This document shows positions 21,519-29,738 of a stretch of DNA of 64,000 nucleotides, piece by piece. Positions within the stretch are counted from its first letter, which is position 1, and the number at the start of each line of letters is the position of its first letter. The stretch is taken from positions 74,283 to 138,282 of the forward strand of contig CAWINH010000003.1 in the NCBI GenBank assembly GCA_963837425.1. Reading direction: 5' to 3'. Source of the stretch: CAWINH01 sp963837425 (GTDB lineage Bacteria > Chloroflexota > Limnocylindria > QHBO01). The notes beneath the pieces are model-generated. The model was not told where the DNA came from. It saw only the letters and a list, made by a program, of their open reading frames with translations, and did not search any database. Made by a program: the position numbers and the translations under genes.

Positions 21519-21578
21519 TCGGTCTCAAACACCGATGAGCGCAAGCTCGTGTGAGTTCAAATCTCACCTCCGGCACCA
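21492..21578 (+). tRNA. tRNA-Leu (anticodon CAA)
   Basis: 87 nt including an encoded 3' CCA. Acceptor stem GCCGGAG/CTCCGGC pairs fully; anticodon stem TCGGT/ACCGA encloses loop CTCAAAC with anticodon CAA (reads UUG); the long variable arm GAGC-GCAA-GCTC is typical of class II tRNAs; the T arm GTGAG-TTCAAAT-CTCAC is perfect. Its first 27 nt are duplicated at 20347-20373. Confidence 0.97.
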
Positions 21579-21720
21579 TCGGCCCCGCCGAACATGCCCC
21601 GTCCCCGAAAGATCGTGCAAAATGCGCTATCCGAGCCGGCCCCGGCCGTAGCAAAATGCACCAAACCGCGCCAAACCGCACCGGCGGGTTGGCGAGCAGA
21701 CATTCGGAGGGGCTCAACGG

Positions 21721-21927
21721 ATGACGATGGCACCCGTCTCCCCCCGCACGACCTGCGTGGAGTGCGGGGATCTCATCTCCGATTCCCACGCCTGGGTCGT
21801 CGACTGGTGGCATCCACCGATGCTGCAGACCCAGTTTCGCCATGTCGTCTGCGACTCGAACAAGCGCATGGTGGGACTGAGCATTCGCCGACGACCCTCC
21901 AAGACGGGGAAGTCGCCGGGAGACTGA
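21721..21927 (+). CDS. Small hypothetical protein with CxxC motif
   Basis: 68 residues, no known family recognised. TCVECGDLI near residue 11 and a later HVVCDSN could supply zinc ligands; there is a Trp-rich centre (WVVDWWHPP) and a basic C-terminus. Supported by a GGAGGGG ribosome site 8 nt before the ATG and by GC-rich third positions; not supported by any recognised homology. Lies 142 bp after tRNA-Leu. Confidence 0.48.
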   Translation: MTMAPVSPRTTCVECGDLISDSHAWVVDWWHPPMLQTQFRHVVCDSNKRMVGLSIRRRPSKTGKSPGD

Positions 21928-21985
21928 ACTGCGGGAGCTGACCGTGCTCGCCGCAAAGACCATGGACGGCGGCGGCGGTTCGTAC

Positions 21986-21991
21986 TACGCT
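21986..21991 (+). promoter_or_regulatory. Probable -10, leaderless arrangement
   Basis: TACGCT followed by 7 nt and the ATG at 21999, the same spacing as at other genes in the window. Confidence 0.45.
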
Positions 21992-21998
21992 CGCCGCC

Positions 21999-22217
21999 AT
22001 GGAGCAACCACGATCGCTGGACCTCGCCTTCGGGTGGGCTGAATCGCCCACCGATCATCTGTGGCACTTCGGAGAGGCCGCGAACGCCGAGGGCAGCGCG
22101 TCGAGCGCACCGACCTTCCACGCGCGGTGCGGGCAGATGTATCTCCCGTCGAAGCAGGTGGCTGAGCAGCCGCCGGCCGATGCAGCAATCTGCGAGGACT
22201 GCCGCCCCGCCAGCTAG
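21999..22217 (+). CDS. Small hypothetical protein with C-terminal Cys motif
   Basis: 72 residues. HARCGQMYLPSK and, 25 residues later, ICEDCRP give three cysteines and a histidine that could bind one zinc ion. No family recognised. The leaderless-type promoter immediately upstream and the codon usage favour a real gene. It may be read with the similar small protein just upstream. Confidence 0.55.
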   Translation: MEQPRSLDLAFGWAESPTDHLWHFGEAANAEGSASSAPTFHARCGQMYLPSKQVAEQPPADAAICEDCRPAS

Positions 22218-22323
22218 CCTGGCGCCAGGTCAGGGTCCCGGGCACGCCATTGCCGCTCGGTCGCGTCGTCAGCAGGCGGCAATCTCAGGTGCTCCCAAGA
22301 ATCAGGGGCCATGATCCGGGCCG

Positions 22324-24339
22324 ATGAACGCAGAAGCTTCCGTGACCCTGCCCGCCGCGTCGCGAACGACGCGGCGGCGGGTCGCCACCGCTCATGACGC
22401 CGCGTGGATCCGCCCGGCGCTCCTCACGCTCCTGGGGCTCACCGCCGTCCTCTACCTCTGGGACCTCGGCGCCTCCGGGTGGGCGAACGCCTACTATTCC
22501 GCCGCGGTACAGGCCGGGTCAAAGGACTGGCTGGCCATGCTCTTCGGCTCGTTCGACGCCTCGAACGCGATCACCGTGGACAAGACGCCGGCCGCGCTGT
22601 GGGTCATGGATCTCAGCGTGCGGATCTTCGGATTCAGCTCGTGGAGCGTGCTCGTGCCGCAGGCGCTCGAGGGCGTGGCCGCGGTCTGGCTCCTGTTCGC
22701 CACCGTGCGACGCCAGTTCGGGGCGGCGGCAGGCCTGATCGCGGGCGCGGTGCTCGCGCTCACCCCCATCGCCACGCTCATGTTCCGCTTCAACAACCCC
22801 GACGCCCTGCTCGTCCTCCTGCTCGTCGCCTCCGCCTACGCGACGACCAGGGCGGTTGAGCACGCCTCGACGCGCTGGCTCGTCCTGGGCGGGGCGCTCA
22901 TCGGCTTCGCCTTCCTGGCAAAGATGCTGCAGGCCTTCGTCGTCATCCCGGTCTTCGCCGGCGTCTACCTGCTGGCCGCTCCGACGAGCCTGCGCCGCAG
23001 GCTCTGGCAGGTCGGGGCCGCGGCAGTGGCGGTGATCGTCTCCGCCGGCTGGTTCGTGGCCCTCGTGGAGCTGTGGCCGGCCGGCTCGAGGCCGTACATC
23101 GGCGGCTCGCAGACGAACAGCATCATCGACCTCATGTTCGGTTACAACGGCTTCGGACGGATCACGGGCGACGAGATCGGCCGTGTCGGCGGCGGCGGGC
23201 CCTTCAGCCAGGGCAACGGCATCCTCCGCCTGTTCGGGAACGAGCTGGCGAGCCAGGTCAGCTGGCTCCTTCCGGCCGCGCTCGTCGCGTTCGTGGGACT
23301 GCTGTGGCTCACCAGGCACGCGAGCCGCACGAGCCCGATGCGTGCGCAGGTCCTCCTGTGGGGCGGTTGGCTGCTTGTCACCGGCGGGATCTTCAGCCTC
23401 ATGGAGGGGATCTTCCACGGCTACTACACCGTTGCGCTGGCGCCCGCGATCGGTGCGCTCGTCGGCATGGGCGCCGTCATCGGGTGGCGGCATCGCGATG
23501 ACATGCGGATGCGTGGTGTCCTGGCGGCGACGATCGGCGGCTCGGCAATCTGGGCAGCGGTGATCCTCGGGCGCAGCCCGGCCTTCGACCCGTGGCTCAT
23601 GCCGGTCGTCCTCGGCGGCGGGGCGCTCGTCGCCGTGGCGCTCGTGGCGCTCGAGGCCGGCGCCGCCCGGTGGGCAAGCATCGCGGTCGGGTCTGCATCT
23701 GTGATCTTGCTCCTGCTGGCTCCCGGCGTCGCGTCGCTGGCCACCGCCGCGGAGGCGCACACCGGGGCAATTCCAACGGCGGAGCCAAACGCGCAGGCGG
23801 GCGGTGGGCAGGGCGTCGGGTTCCGTGGCGGTCCGGGAACGGTCGGCGCCATCGGCCCCTTCGGCGGTGGCACCCCGTTCGGCGGCTTCCCGTTCGGCGG
23901 CCAGTTCGGCAACCCCTTCGCCGGCCAGGGGATCCGCGGGCCCCAGGGCGCGCTCGGGCGCGGCAGCATCGGCGGCCTGCTTGATGCGGGCCAGACCAAC
24001 CCCGAGCTGGTGGCCGCGTTGCGGGCCGGTGCGGACGGCTACCGCTGGGTGGCCGCCACGACCGGGTCGAACAACGCCGCGGGACTGGCTCTCTCGAGTG
24101 GTGAGACTGTGATGTCGATCGGCGGATTCAACGGCACCGACCCATCACCGACCCTCGAACAGTTCCAGGCCTACGTGGCGGCCGGTGAGATCCACTACTA
24201 CGTGGCCGGCGCGGACGCGGCCGGCTTCCGCGGTGCGCAGGGCGGATCGCGTGATACGTCGGATATCGCGGCCTGGGTGACGGAACGCTTCACCGCCACC
24301 ACGATCGGCGGCGTGACGGTCTACGACCTGACCCAGTAG
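22324..24339 (+). CDS. Membrane glycosyltransferase, GT39/YkcB-like (ArnT/PMT superfamily)
   Basis: 671 residues. About ten transmembrane helices between residues 30 and 475; the first loop has NAYYSAAVQAGSKDW and ITVDKTPAALWVMDL, the pattern of YkcA/YkcB-type GT-C enzymes that use polyprenyl-phosphate sugars. After the last helix comes a Gly/Phe-rich segment with FGG repeats at about 495-545 and then a compact exported domain (YRWVAATTGSNNAAGLAL, then MSIGGFNGTDPSPTLEQF) with the C-terminal layout seen in YkcB-like proteins. Predicted to glycosylate a surface protein or lipid; acceptor unknown. No neighbour points to a specific glycan pathway. Confidence 0.85.
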   Translation: MNAEASVTLPAASRTTRRRVATAHDAAWIRPALLTLLGLTAVLYLWDLGASGWANAYYSAAVQAGSKDWLAMLFGSFDASNAITVDKTPAALWVMDLSVRIFGFSSWSVLVPQALEGVAAVWLLFATVRRQFGAAAGLIAGAVLALTPIATLMFRFNNPDALLVLLLVASAYATTRAVEHASTRWLVLGGALIGFAFLAKMLQAFVVIPVFAGVYLLAAPTSLRRRLWQVGAAAVAVIVSAGWFVALVELWPAGSRPYIGGSQTNSIIDLMFGYNGFGRITGDEIGRVGGGGPFSQGNGILRLFGNELASQVSWLLPAALVAFVGLLWLTRHASRTSPMRAQVLLWGGWLLVTGGIFSLMEGIFHGYYTVALAPAIGALVGMGAVIGWRHRDDMRMRGVLAATIGGSAIWAAVILGRSPAFDPWLMPVVLGGGALVAVALVALEAGAARWASIAVGSASVILLLLAPGVASLATAAEAHTGAIPTAEPNAQAGGGQGVGFRGGPGTVGAIGPFGGGTPFGGFPFGGQFGNPFAGQGIRGPQGALGRGSIGGLLDAGQTNPELVAALRAGADGYRWVAATTGSNNAAGLALSSGETVMSIGGFNGTDPSPTLEQFQAYVAAGEIHYYVAGADAAGFRGAQGGSRDTSDIAAWVTERFTATTIGGVTVYDLTQ

Positions 24340-24355
24340 GAGGCGACGGTTGAGA

Positions 24356-24371
24356 GGCGACGGTCGTCGCC
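24356..24371. terminator. Hairpin between convergent genes
   Basis: Perfect inverted repeat GGCGACG-GT-CGTCGCC directly between the ends of the glycosyltransferase and the small minus-strand gene. The tight 2-nt turn means the real stem is one or two pairs shorter. No U-tract; possibly a two-way terminator. Confidence 0.35.
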
Positions 24372-24372
24372 G

Positions 24373-24558
24373 TCAGCCCTGCCCGGCCGCCCGGCGATCG
24401 GCGAGCGTGACCCGCACGAGCCCGTAGAGGTGCGCGGACTCGTCCAGGCGAGCCTGGATCCGGCGGTCGCGGCCGCGGCGGGACATGAGCCTTCCGTACA
24501 GGATGGCCGCGTCCAGCAGGCCCACGAGAACGAGTGCCGCGCTGAGCTGATCAGGCAT
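24373..24558 (-). CDS. Small single-pass membrane protein
   Basis: 61 residues from the ATG at 24558 (MPDQLSAALVL). A hydrophobic helix at about 5-22 is followed by a strongly basic segment RLMSRRGRDRRIQARL and a short amphipathic tail. No family recognised. Convergent with the glycosyltransferase; a longer in-frame start 12 codons upstream adds only polar residues. Confidence 0.45.
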   Translation of the reverse strand: MPDQLSAALVLVGLLDAAILYGRLMSRRGRDRRIQARLDESAHLYGLVRVTLADRRAAGQG

Positions 24559-24696
24559 GCCGTTACTGTGGCTCGGCGACCAGCGGTCGCACATGGGCCT
24601 TTGGTACCGGCGGCCCGCATGCTAGGCTGACCGGCGCGCCGGGAGAACCGGTGCGGGCAGCGAGACAGCGGATCGTCAGGAGGGCTCACCGCCAGC

Positions 24697-25398
24697 ATGA
24701 GCGGCGACACGGTGCAGTGCTACAACTGCGGGTACTCGAACCCTTCCTGGGCCCAGGTCTGCCGGTCCTGCGGCGTGCCGCTGCGACCCGGCGCTCCCGC
24801 GCCGAGCGGCCCGGTCCCCACCGACACGAATTCGCTGATCTCGATGGGTGCCGCCGTCGGCGCCATCGTGCTGGCGGTCATCCTGGGCCTGTTCGTATCC
24901 GGCCTCGTTCCCGAGGCGCCCGTCGCAGTCGCGACGAGCACCCCCAGCCCCTCCCCGAGCTTCACGCCACTCTTCACCGCGACGCCGCAGGAGAGCGTCG
25001 CCGAGAGCGTCGCGCCGAGTGCGGAGCCCACCCCGAAGCTCATCGGGACCCTGACGTTCGGCACCGCGGTGAATGGCAACACTCGCGAGATCACGAATCC
25101 AACCGATTCGTTCAAGCCCGGCGATCGGTTCTGCCACTCGATCAGCCTGACCCAGACGTTCGGGGTGAAAACGATCAACGAGGAGGTCGTGACGGTCGCG
25201 GCCGACGGCACCGAAACGGTGGTCCAGTCGCGCGACAAGGGCGGGCTCGGGGTGGACTCGGCCAGCAAGATCGCCGGCTTCTGCTCCGGGGCGTCGATCG
25301 ACACGCTGATCAGCGGCTGGGGCGTCGGCGACCACGTCCTCCGCGACTACATCGGGACCTTGCTGATCGCCGAGGGGCACTTCACCCTCTCGAACTGA
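24697..25398 (+). CDS. Zinc-ribbon membrane protein with exported domain
   Basis: 233 residues. Residues 8-26 are a C-x2-C...C-x2-C zinc ribbon (CYNCGYSNPSWAQVCRSCG); one transmembrane helix follows at about 46-70, then a Ser/Thr/Pro linker and an exported beta-rich domain (LIGTLTFGTAVNGN, DRFCHSISLTQTFG, GFCSGASIDTLISGWG) with two cysteines. Cytoplasmic zinc ribbon, helix and external sensor-like domain suggest a signalling or scaffold role, unproven. Its 3' end overlaps the convergent amidohydrolase by 17 bp. Confidence 0.75.
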   Translation: MSGDTVQCYNCGYSNPSWAQVCRSCGVPLRPGAPAPSGPVPTDTNSLISMGAAVGAIVLAVILGLFVSGLVPEAPVAVATSTPSPSPSFTPLFTATPQESVAESVAPSAEPTPKLIGTLTFGTAVNGNTREITNPTDSFKPGDRFCHSISLTQTFGVKTINEEVVTVAADGTETVVQSRDKGGLGVDSASKIAGFCSGASIDTLISGWGVGDHVLRDYIGTLLIAEGHFTLSN

Positions 25399-26266
25399 GC
25401 CGCGCCGCCTCCCCGGCCCCCGCGCCGCGCTCCGCAATTTCGGCCCAGGCATCGGCGTAGAGGCGAGCCCGGATCGGCAGATAGCCCGGATACGCAGCCC
25501 GCGCATCGGCCACCGTGCGGGCATGGAGCGTGACGAGCGCCAGGCGATCGGTCGACTCGACGAGGACCTGGCCCGTGGGATCCACCGCCACCGACGGGCC
25601 GCCGATGAGGACCCCATCCTCCGGGTCGGGGCGGTTCACGGACACGACGTAGCAGCAGCCGGTGAGCGCGATCGCGCGGAACACGGTCTTCCAGCGCTGA
25701 TAGGTGCGTTCCTCGGTGGAACGCGGAGCGAAGATCGCGGCGGTCCCCTGGGCCCCGAGCAGGAGCGATCCCTGTGGGCGGTTGATGTCGCTGCACAGCT
25801 GGAGTCCGACCGGCAGCCCGAACGCGTCGATGCGCCGCGGCGGCTCCGTCCCCGGTTCGTAGTGGCTCGTCTCCCAGAAGCCGGGCTCCTCGGGGAGATG
25901 GAGCTTCTCGTAGGTGGCCACAAGCTCCCCGGAGCGGTCGAAGACGAGCCCGCGGCTCGTGCGGCGTCCCGTCACTGGATCTCGGTGGATGATGCCGCCC
26001 ACCAGCCCGATGCCGGCGCCGGCGGCAGCCTTGGCCTGCGCCTCCGTGCGCGCGCCGCGCATCGGCTCGGCGTCGGCGTCGACCGCGACCTTCGTGGCCG
26101 GGCGCCAGGGGTTCAGCGGAAGCTCGGGGAGGACCGCAACGTCGGCACCGCGCTCGACCGCCTCGTTGAGCCGATCCTGCAGGCGGGCCTCGCCGTCCGG
26201 CTGCCAGAAGACCTCGGAGATGAGGGCCACCGTCAGGTGGCCATCGGTCCGCGTCGGCATCGTCAT
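25382..26266 (-). CDS. Carbon-nitrogen hydrolase (nitrilase superfamily)
   Basis: 294 residues with the Glu-Lys-Cys triad of the superfamily: Glu48 in VLPELPL, Lys121 in YEKLHLPEEPGF, Cys158 in LQLCSDINRP. Predicted to hydrolyse an amide or nitrile; the LCSDINRP elbow resembles N-carbamoylase/amidase branches rather than true nitrilases. The start MTMPTRTDG at 26266 is where similarity begins; upstream in-frame starts would lie in the non-coding gap. Confidence 0.85.
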   Translation of the reverse strand: MTMPTRTDGHLTVALISEVFWQPDGEARLQDRLNEAVERGADVAVLPELPLNPWRPATKVAVDADAEPMRGARTEAQAKAAAGAGIGLVGGIIHRDPVTGRRTSRGLVFDRSGELVATYEKLHLPEEPGFWETSHYEPGTEPPRRIDAFGLPVGLQLCSDINRPQGSLLLGAQGTAAIFAPRSTEERTYQRWKTVFRAIALTGCCYVVSVNRPDPEDGVLIGGPSVAVDPTGQVLVESTDRLALVTLHARTVADARAAYPGYLPIRARLYADAWAEIAERGAGAGEAARLSSRG

Positions 26267-26664
26267 GCCCGGCAGTCTAGCGGCGTCGAACGGGTACCGC
26301 GGAGTGCGCTCGCCTCCCGACCGGAACGCGCCTAGGGCGCCTGGCTGCGGCAGCCGCGCAATCGAGGATGGGTGACCGTTCATGCGCTCAGCACAGGAGC
26401 GTAATCCCGGCCGGGAGCCTTCCCGCGGCCGCTCCAGGCGCATCGCCACGCTCGCGGCGTCTTGCGACGCGGCCGCCTGCCCCGATACGGTGCAGGGCAA
26501 CCGCGAATGATCAGTCGGTCAGTCGCCGGAAGTGCACGTGCGGCTCTCGAGGGGATCGTCAGGAACGAGGGTGCGGTGGTATCGTTCCCAATTCCTCACA
26601 ATGTTGCATGGCGCCGGCGCACGCAAGACTCGCAGCCGCGCCGGACACGGACAGGAGCGAGACG
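26267..26664. other. 398-bp intergenic region before the ABC transporter operon
   Basis: No reading frame here has convincing codon bias or motifs. It should hold the divergent promoters of the amidohydrolase and the amino-acid transporter. A GGTATCGT stretch near 26578 could be a -10, but spacing to the start is about 80 nt and no riboswitch-like structure was recognised. Confidence 0.5.
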
Positions 26665-27639
26665 ATGATGGTCAGATCGTCATGGAGATCGATGGCGGCC
26701 CTCTGTGCGGTGGTGGTTCTCGCCGCGTGCAGCGCAGCGTCACCATCCGCGAGCACCCCGGCCAGCCAGGCAGCGAGCATGGCCCCATCCACGGCCGCGT
26801 CGATGGCCGAGTCGATGGCCCCATCCACGGCCGCGTCGATGGCGCCGGTCGCCACGGTTCCGAGCGATGAGCTCGACTTCGCGGGGAAGCTCGTGGTCTG
26901 CATCGACATTCCGTACCCGCCCCAGGAGTTCTTCGACGACCAGGGCAACCCCACCGGGTCCGACGTGGACATCGCCGCGGAGATCGCGAATCGGCTGGGG
27001 CTTGAGTTCCAGGTCGAGAACTCTGTGTTCGACACGATCATCGCCGCCGTCACGAGCGGGAAGTGCGACATCATCGTCAGCGCTCAAAATCTGACCGCCG
27101 ATCGGCTCACTCAGGTAAACATGATCCCGTACTTCAAGGCCGGGCAGGCCTTCGTGGTGGCCAAGGGCAACCCGGACGGGATCACACAGCCGACCGATCT
27201 GTGCGGCAAGTCGGTTGCCGCCGAGACCGGCACCACCGAGGCTGACTACGTCCAGGGCAGCGGTGATTACACGGGCGCTGGCCTCGACAAGCAGTGCACG
27301 GACGCGGGACTTCAGGCCGTTGACCTGCAGCAGTTCGACAAGGACACCGACGCGTTGCTGGCCCTCTCGAGCGGGCAGGTGTCCGCGTACTTCGCCGACT
27401 CGCCCACAGCCGGGTACTACACTGTCCAGCAGCCGGATCAGTTCGAGCTGTCGGGCGTGACCGTGGAGATCGCCAACGAGGGGATCAGCGTTCCGAAGGA
27501 CAGGCCAGGTCTGTCGGACGCGGTGGTCACCGCGCTGACGTCTATGATCTCCGACGGCACCTACGCCGACATCCTCAAGAAGTACGGCCTCGAGGATGGC
27601 GCGGTGGACCCGGCCGACGTGAAGGTGGTGACCAAGTAG
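26665..27639 (+). CDS. Polar amino-acid ABC transporter substrate-binding lipoprotein
   Basis: 324 residues. Signal peptide with lipobox VLAACS near residue 21, then a low-complexity Ala/Ser/Met/Pro linker to about residue 66, then the SBP_bac_3 fold (KLVVCIDIPYPPQEFFDDQG, then GSDVDIAAEIANRLG, CDIIVSAQNLTADR, VAAETGTTEADY). This family captures polar amino acids outside the membrane for a HisM/GlnQ-type importer. ATG at 26665 has an AGGAG ribosome site 8-10 nt upstream. Permease and ATPase genes follow directly. Confidence 0.93.
   Translation: MMVRSSWRSMAALCAVVVLAACSAASPSASTPASQAASMAPSTAASMAESMAPSTAASMAPVATVPSDELDFAGKLVVCIDIPYPPQEFFDDQGNPTGSDVDIAAEIANRLGLEFQVENSVFDTIIAAVTSGKCDIIVSAQNLTADRLTQVNMIPYFKAGQAFVVAKGNPDGITQPTDLCGKSVAAETGTTEADYVQGSGDYTGAGLDKQCTDAGLQAVDLQQFDKDTDALLALSSGQVSAYFADSPTAGYYTVQQPDQFELSGVTVEIANEGISVPKDRPGLSDAVVTALTSMISDGTYADILKKYGLEDGAVDPADVKVVTK
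26779..26842. repeat. 28-bp direct repeat in the linker of the substrate-binding protein
   Basis: The 28-base block beginning ATGGCCCCATCCACGG occurs exactly at 26779-26806 and 26815-26842 (36-bp period). In protein it gives the repeated MAPSTAASMA linker segments, so length variation between strains is likely. Confidence 0.85.
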
Positions 27640-27653
27640 CGCGCATCTGACGA

Positions 27654-28604
27654 ATGTTGGCCATGACGCAGCTCCATGCGTCCACGCGCTCACGAACCCG
27701 GTCGGCCGCGCGGCTGGCCGGGTTCGTGCTCGTGTCCCTGCTGCTCGCAGGCTGCAGCCAGACCCGATCCAGCTACCAGTACCGTTGGGACATCTTCGTC
27801 AATTCGATCTTCCGGCCGGACAGCCTGATCATCAGCGGGGTCTGGCTAACACTCTGGATCTCGGTCGTCAGCCAGGTGATTGGCGTTATCCTTGGCGGCC
27901 TTGGCGCGGTGGGGCGGCTCTCCAGGTCCAGGCCGCTGCGATGGCTTTCACTCTTCTATGTTTGGTTCTTCCGCGGGACGCCCCTGCTCGTGCAGATCTC
28001 ATTCATCTACTTCGGGCTGGGGGTGGCCGGGGTCTATGGTTGGCCGCCGATTGAGATCGGCCCGGTCAGGGTTGCTGGGGCAGTGCAGGCCGGAATCGTG
28101 GCGCTCGGTGTGAATGAGGGTGCCTACATGACCGAGATCGTCCGCGCCGGCATCCTGGCCATCGATCCGGGCCAAATGGAAGCAGCAAGGTCCTTGGGCA
28201 TGACGTTCCGCAAGGCGATGACTCGGATCGTCCTGCCGCAGGCCGCGCGGGTCATCGTGCCGCCGCTCGGCAACGAGTTCAACAACATGCTGAAGACCAC
28301 GTCGCTCCTCGTGATCCTTGGCTCGGTTCCGGAGCTCTACGTCACCTTCTCGCGCAAGAACGCGAGCGGCCCGACCGTCTTCCATCCGTTCGAACTCTTC
28401 CTGGCGGCCGCAGTCTGGTACCTGCTGCTGACCACGATCTGGAGCATCATCCAGGGCAGGATCGAGCGGCGCCTCGGTCGCGGCTACGGGAGCGGAGGCG
28501 AAGAGACGCGCGGGCTGCGGGCTAGGCTGTTGGGACTGTCTCGGAGCCGTGATGGCGAGACCGCCGCACTCGGCGGCCCGCCGATGGGGACGGGCGGCCG
28601 ATGA
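27654..28604 (+). CDS. Polar amino-acid ABC transporter permease with N-terminal lipobox
   Basis: 316 residues. The permease core is HisM/GlnP-like: about five helices between residues 60 and 265, with the EAA loop (EAARSLGMTFRKAMTRIVLPQA) contacting the ATPase near residue 180. Odd feature: residues 22-36 read FVLVSLLLAGCSQTR, a lipoprotein-type signal with a perfect LAGC box, before the first permease helix. This is not normal for an ABC permease and may be a remnant of a fused or rearranged binding protein. The gene lies 14 bp after the binding-protein gene and overlaps the ATPase gene by ATGA. Confidence 0.9.
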   Translation: MLAMTQLHASTRSRTRSAARLAGFVLVSLLLAGCSQTRSSYQYRWDIFVNSIFRPDSLIISGVWLTLWISVVSQVIGVILGGLGAVGRLSRSRPLRWLSLFYVWFFRGTPLLVQISFIYFGLGVAGVYGWPPIEIGPVRVAGAVQAGIVALGVNEGAYMTEIVRAGILAIDPGQMEAARSLGMTFRKAMTRIVLPQAARVIVPPLGNEFNNMLKTTSLLVILGSVPELYVTFSRKNASGPTVFHPFELFLAAAVWYLLLTTIWSIIQGRIERRLGRGYGSGGEETRGLRARLLGLSRSRDGETAALGGPPMGTGGR

Positions 28605-29446
28605 GCGGAGCGACCCCCGGTGCTGCTGGGAACCACACGCCTCACGACCTCCTCGCCGCGATCGGCGGCGTTCCGCGGCCGCCAACCGACGTGGTGGTCG
28701 ACGCCCGAGACGTGAACAAGTTCTTCGGCCGTCTCCACGTGCTGAAGGGGATCAGCATGCAGGTGAAGCGCCAGGAGGTCGTCGTCGTCATCGGCGCATC
28801 GGGCTCCGGCAAGACGACCTTCATTCGCTGCATCAACCACCTCGAGAAGATCCAGTCGGGGAGGATCTTCGTGAACGGCCACCTCATCGGCTACCGCGAG
28901 GTCGGCGGAAAGCTCGTCGAGGACCGTGAGCGGAACATCTCCGCCCAGCGTCAGGAGATCGGCATGGTCTTCCAGCGCTTCAACCTCTTCCCCCACCTCA
29001 CCGCGCTCGGAAACATCACCGAGGCACCGGTCCATGTTCGCGGCACGGACGAGGACGAGGCGCGAACGATTGCCCTGGCGCTGCTTGAGCGGGTCGGGCT
29101 GGCCGACAAGGCCGATGCGTACCCGTCACAGCTGTCGGGTGGGCAGCAGCAGCGGGTGGCGATCGCGCGCGCCCTCGCCATGAAGCCCGCGCTCATGCTC
29201 TTCGATGAGCCGACGAGCGCCCTCGACCCGGAGATGATCGGCGAGGTGCTCGACGTCATGAAGGAGCTCGCAAGGGAAGGGATGACGATGATCGTCGTCA
29301 GCCACGAGATGGGCTTCGCCCGCGAGGTCGCTGACCGGGTGGTCTTCGTGGACGACGGGCTGATCGTCGAAGAGGGCGAACCCTCCGACGTGTTCGACCG
29401 CCCCCAGCACGCACGGACGCAGTCGTTCCTGTCGAAAATCCTGTGA
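28601..29446 (+). CDS. Polar amino-acid ABC transporter ATP-binding protein (GlnQ-type)
   Basis: 281 residues. Walker A GASGSGKTT at 65-73, Q-loop VFQRFNLFPHLT, signature LSGGQQQRVAIARAL, Walker B LMLFDEPTSALDPE, switch His in VVSHEMGFA. An N-terminal extension of about 32 residues precedes the domain. Powers import through the preceding permease and closes the three-gene operon. Confidence 0.95.
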   Translation: MSGATPGAAGNHTPHDLLAAIGGVPRPPTDVVVDARDVNKFFGRLHVLKGISMQVKRQEVVVVIGASGSGKTTFIRCINHLEKIQSGRIFVNGHLIGYREVGGKLVEDRERNISAQRQEIGMVFQRFNLFPHLTALGNITEAPVHVRGTDEDEARTIALALLERVGLADKADAYPSQLSGGQQQRVAIARALAMKPALMLFDEPTSALDPEMIGEVLDVMKELAREGMTMIVVSHEMGFAREVADRVVFVDDGLIVEEGEPSDVFDRPQHARTQSFLSKIL

Positions 29447-29485
29447 CCCGGCGCACCACCAGTCGCAACGTCTCGCGGCCGCCGC

Positions 29486-29509
29486 GCGTCCTGTGAGGCA
29501 ACAGGACGC
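29486..29509 (+). terminator. Hairpin after the ABC transporter operon
   Basis: GCGTCCTGT-GAGGCA-ACAGGACGC, a perfect 9-bp stem and 6-nt loop 39 bp after the ATPase stop and 20 bp before the next gene. No U-tract, so it could also be a leader structure of the zinc-ribbon gene. Confidence 0.45.
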
Positions 29510-29528
29510 CACTCAGGAAGGGAACGCC

Positions 29529-29738
29529 ATGGTCATCCGATGGTGCGGACACTGCGAGAACGAGATCGAGGTGCCCGATGAACGTCGAGTGGCGTGTCCG
29601 GTATGCGGCCTGGACCCCAACGTCCCGCCGCGAGCCCTCCAGGACGCATTAGCGGGGTTCCTTACGGATACCGCGCGTACCGAAGCGGAGCGTGTTGGCC
29701 CGAACCCGTACTCTCAGTCGGGCCGCTTCACGCCGTAG
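29529..29738 (+). CDS. Small zinc-ribbon protein
   Basis: 69 residues. RWCGHCENEIEVPDERRVACPVCG at the N-terminus is a two-CxxC zinc ribbon; the rest is an acidic helix and a polar tail. A GGAAGGG ribosome site precedes the ATG at 29529; an earlier in-frame start at 29493 lies in the hairpin and is less likely. Function unknown. Its end overlaps the convergent winged-helix gene by 25 bp. Confidence 0.62.
   Translation: MVIRWCGHCENEIEVPDERRVACPVCGLDPNVPPRALQDALAGFLTDTARTEAERVGPNPYSQSGRFTP

Noticed and set aside
21617..21690. Short repeats (GCAAAATGC twice, CCAAACCGC twice) after tRNA-Leu, considered as a CRISPR or attachment site
   Set aside because: Units are only 9 bp, irregularly spaced and not palindromic; no cas genes or integrase nearby.
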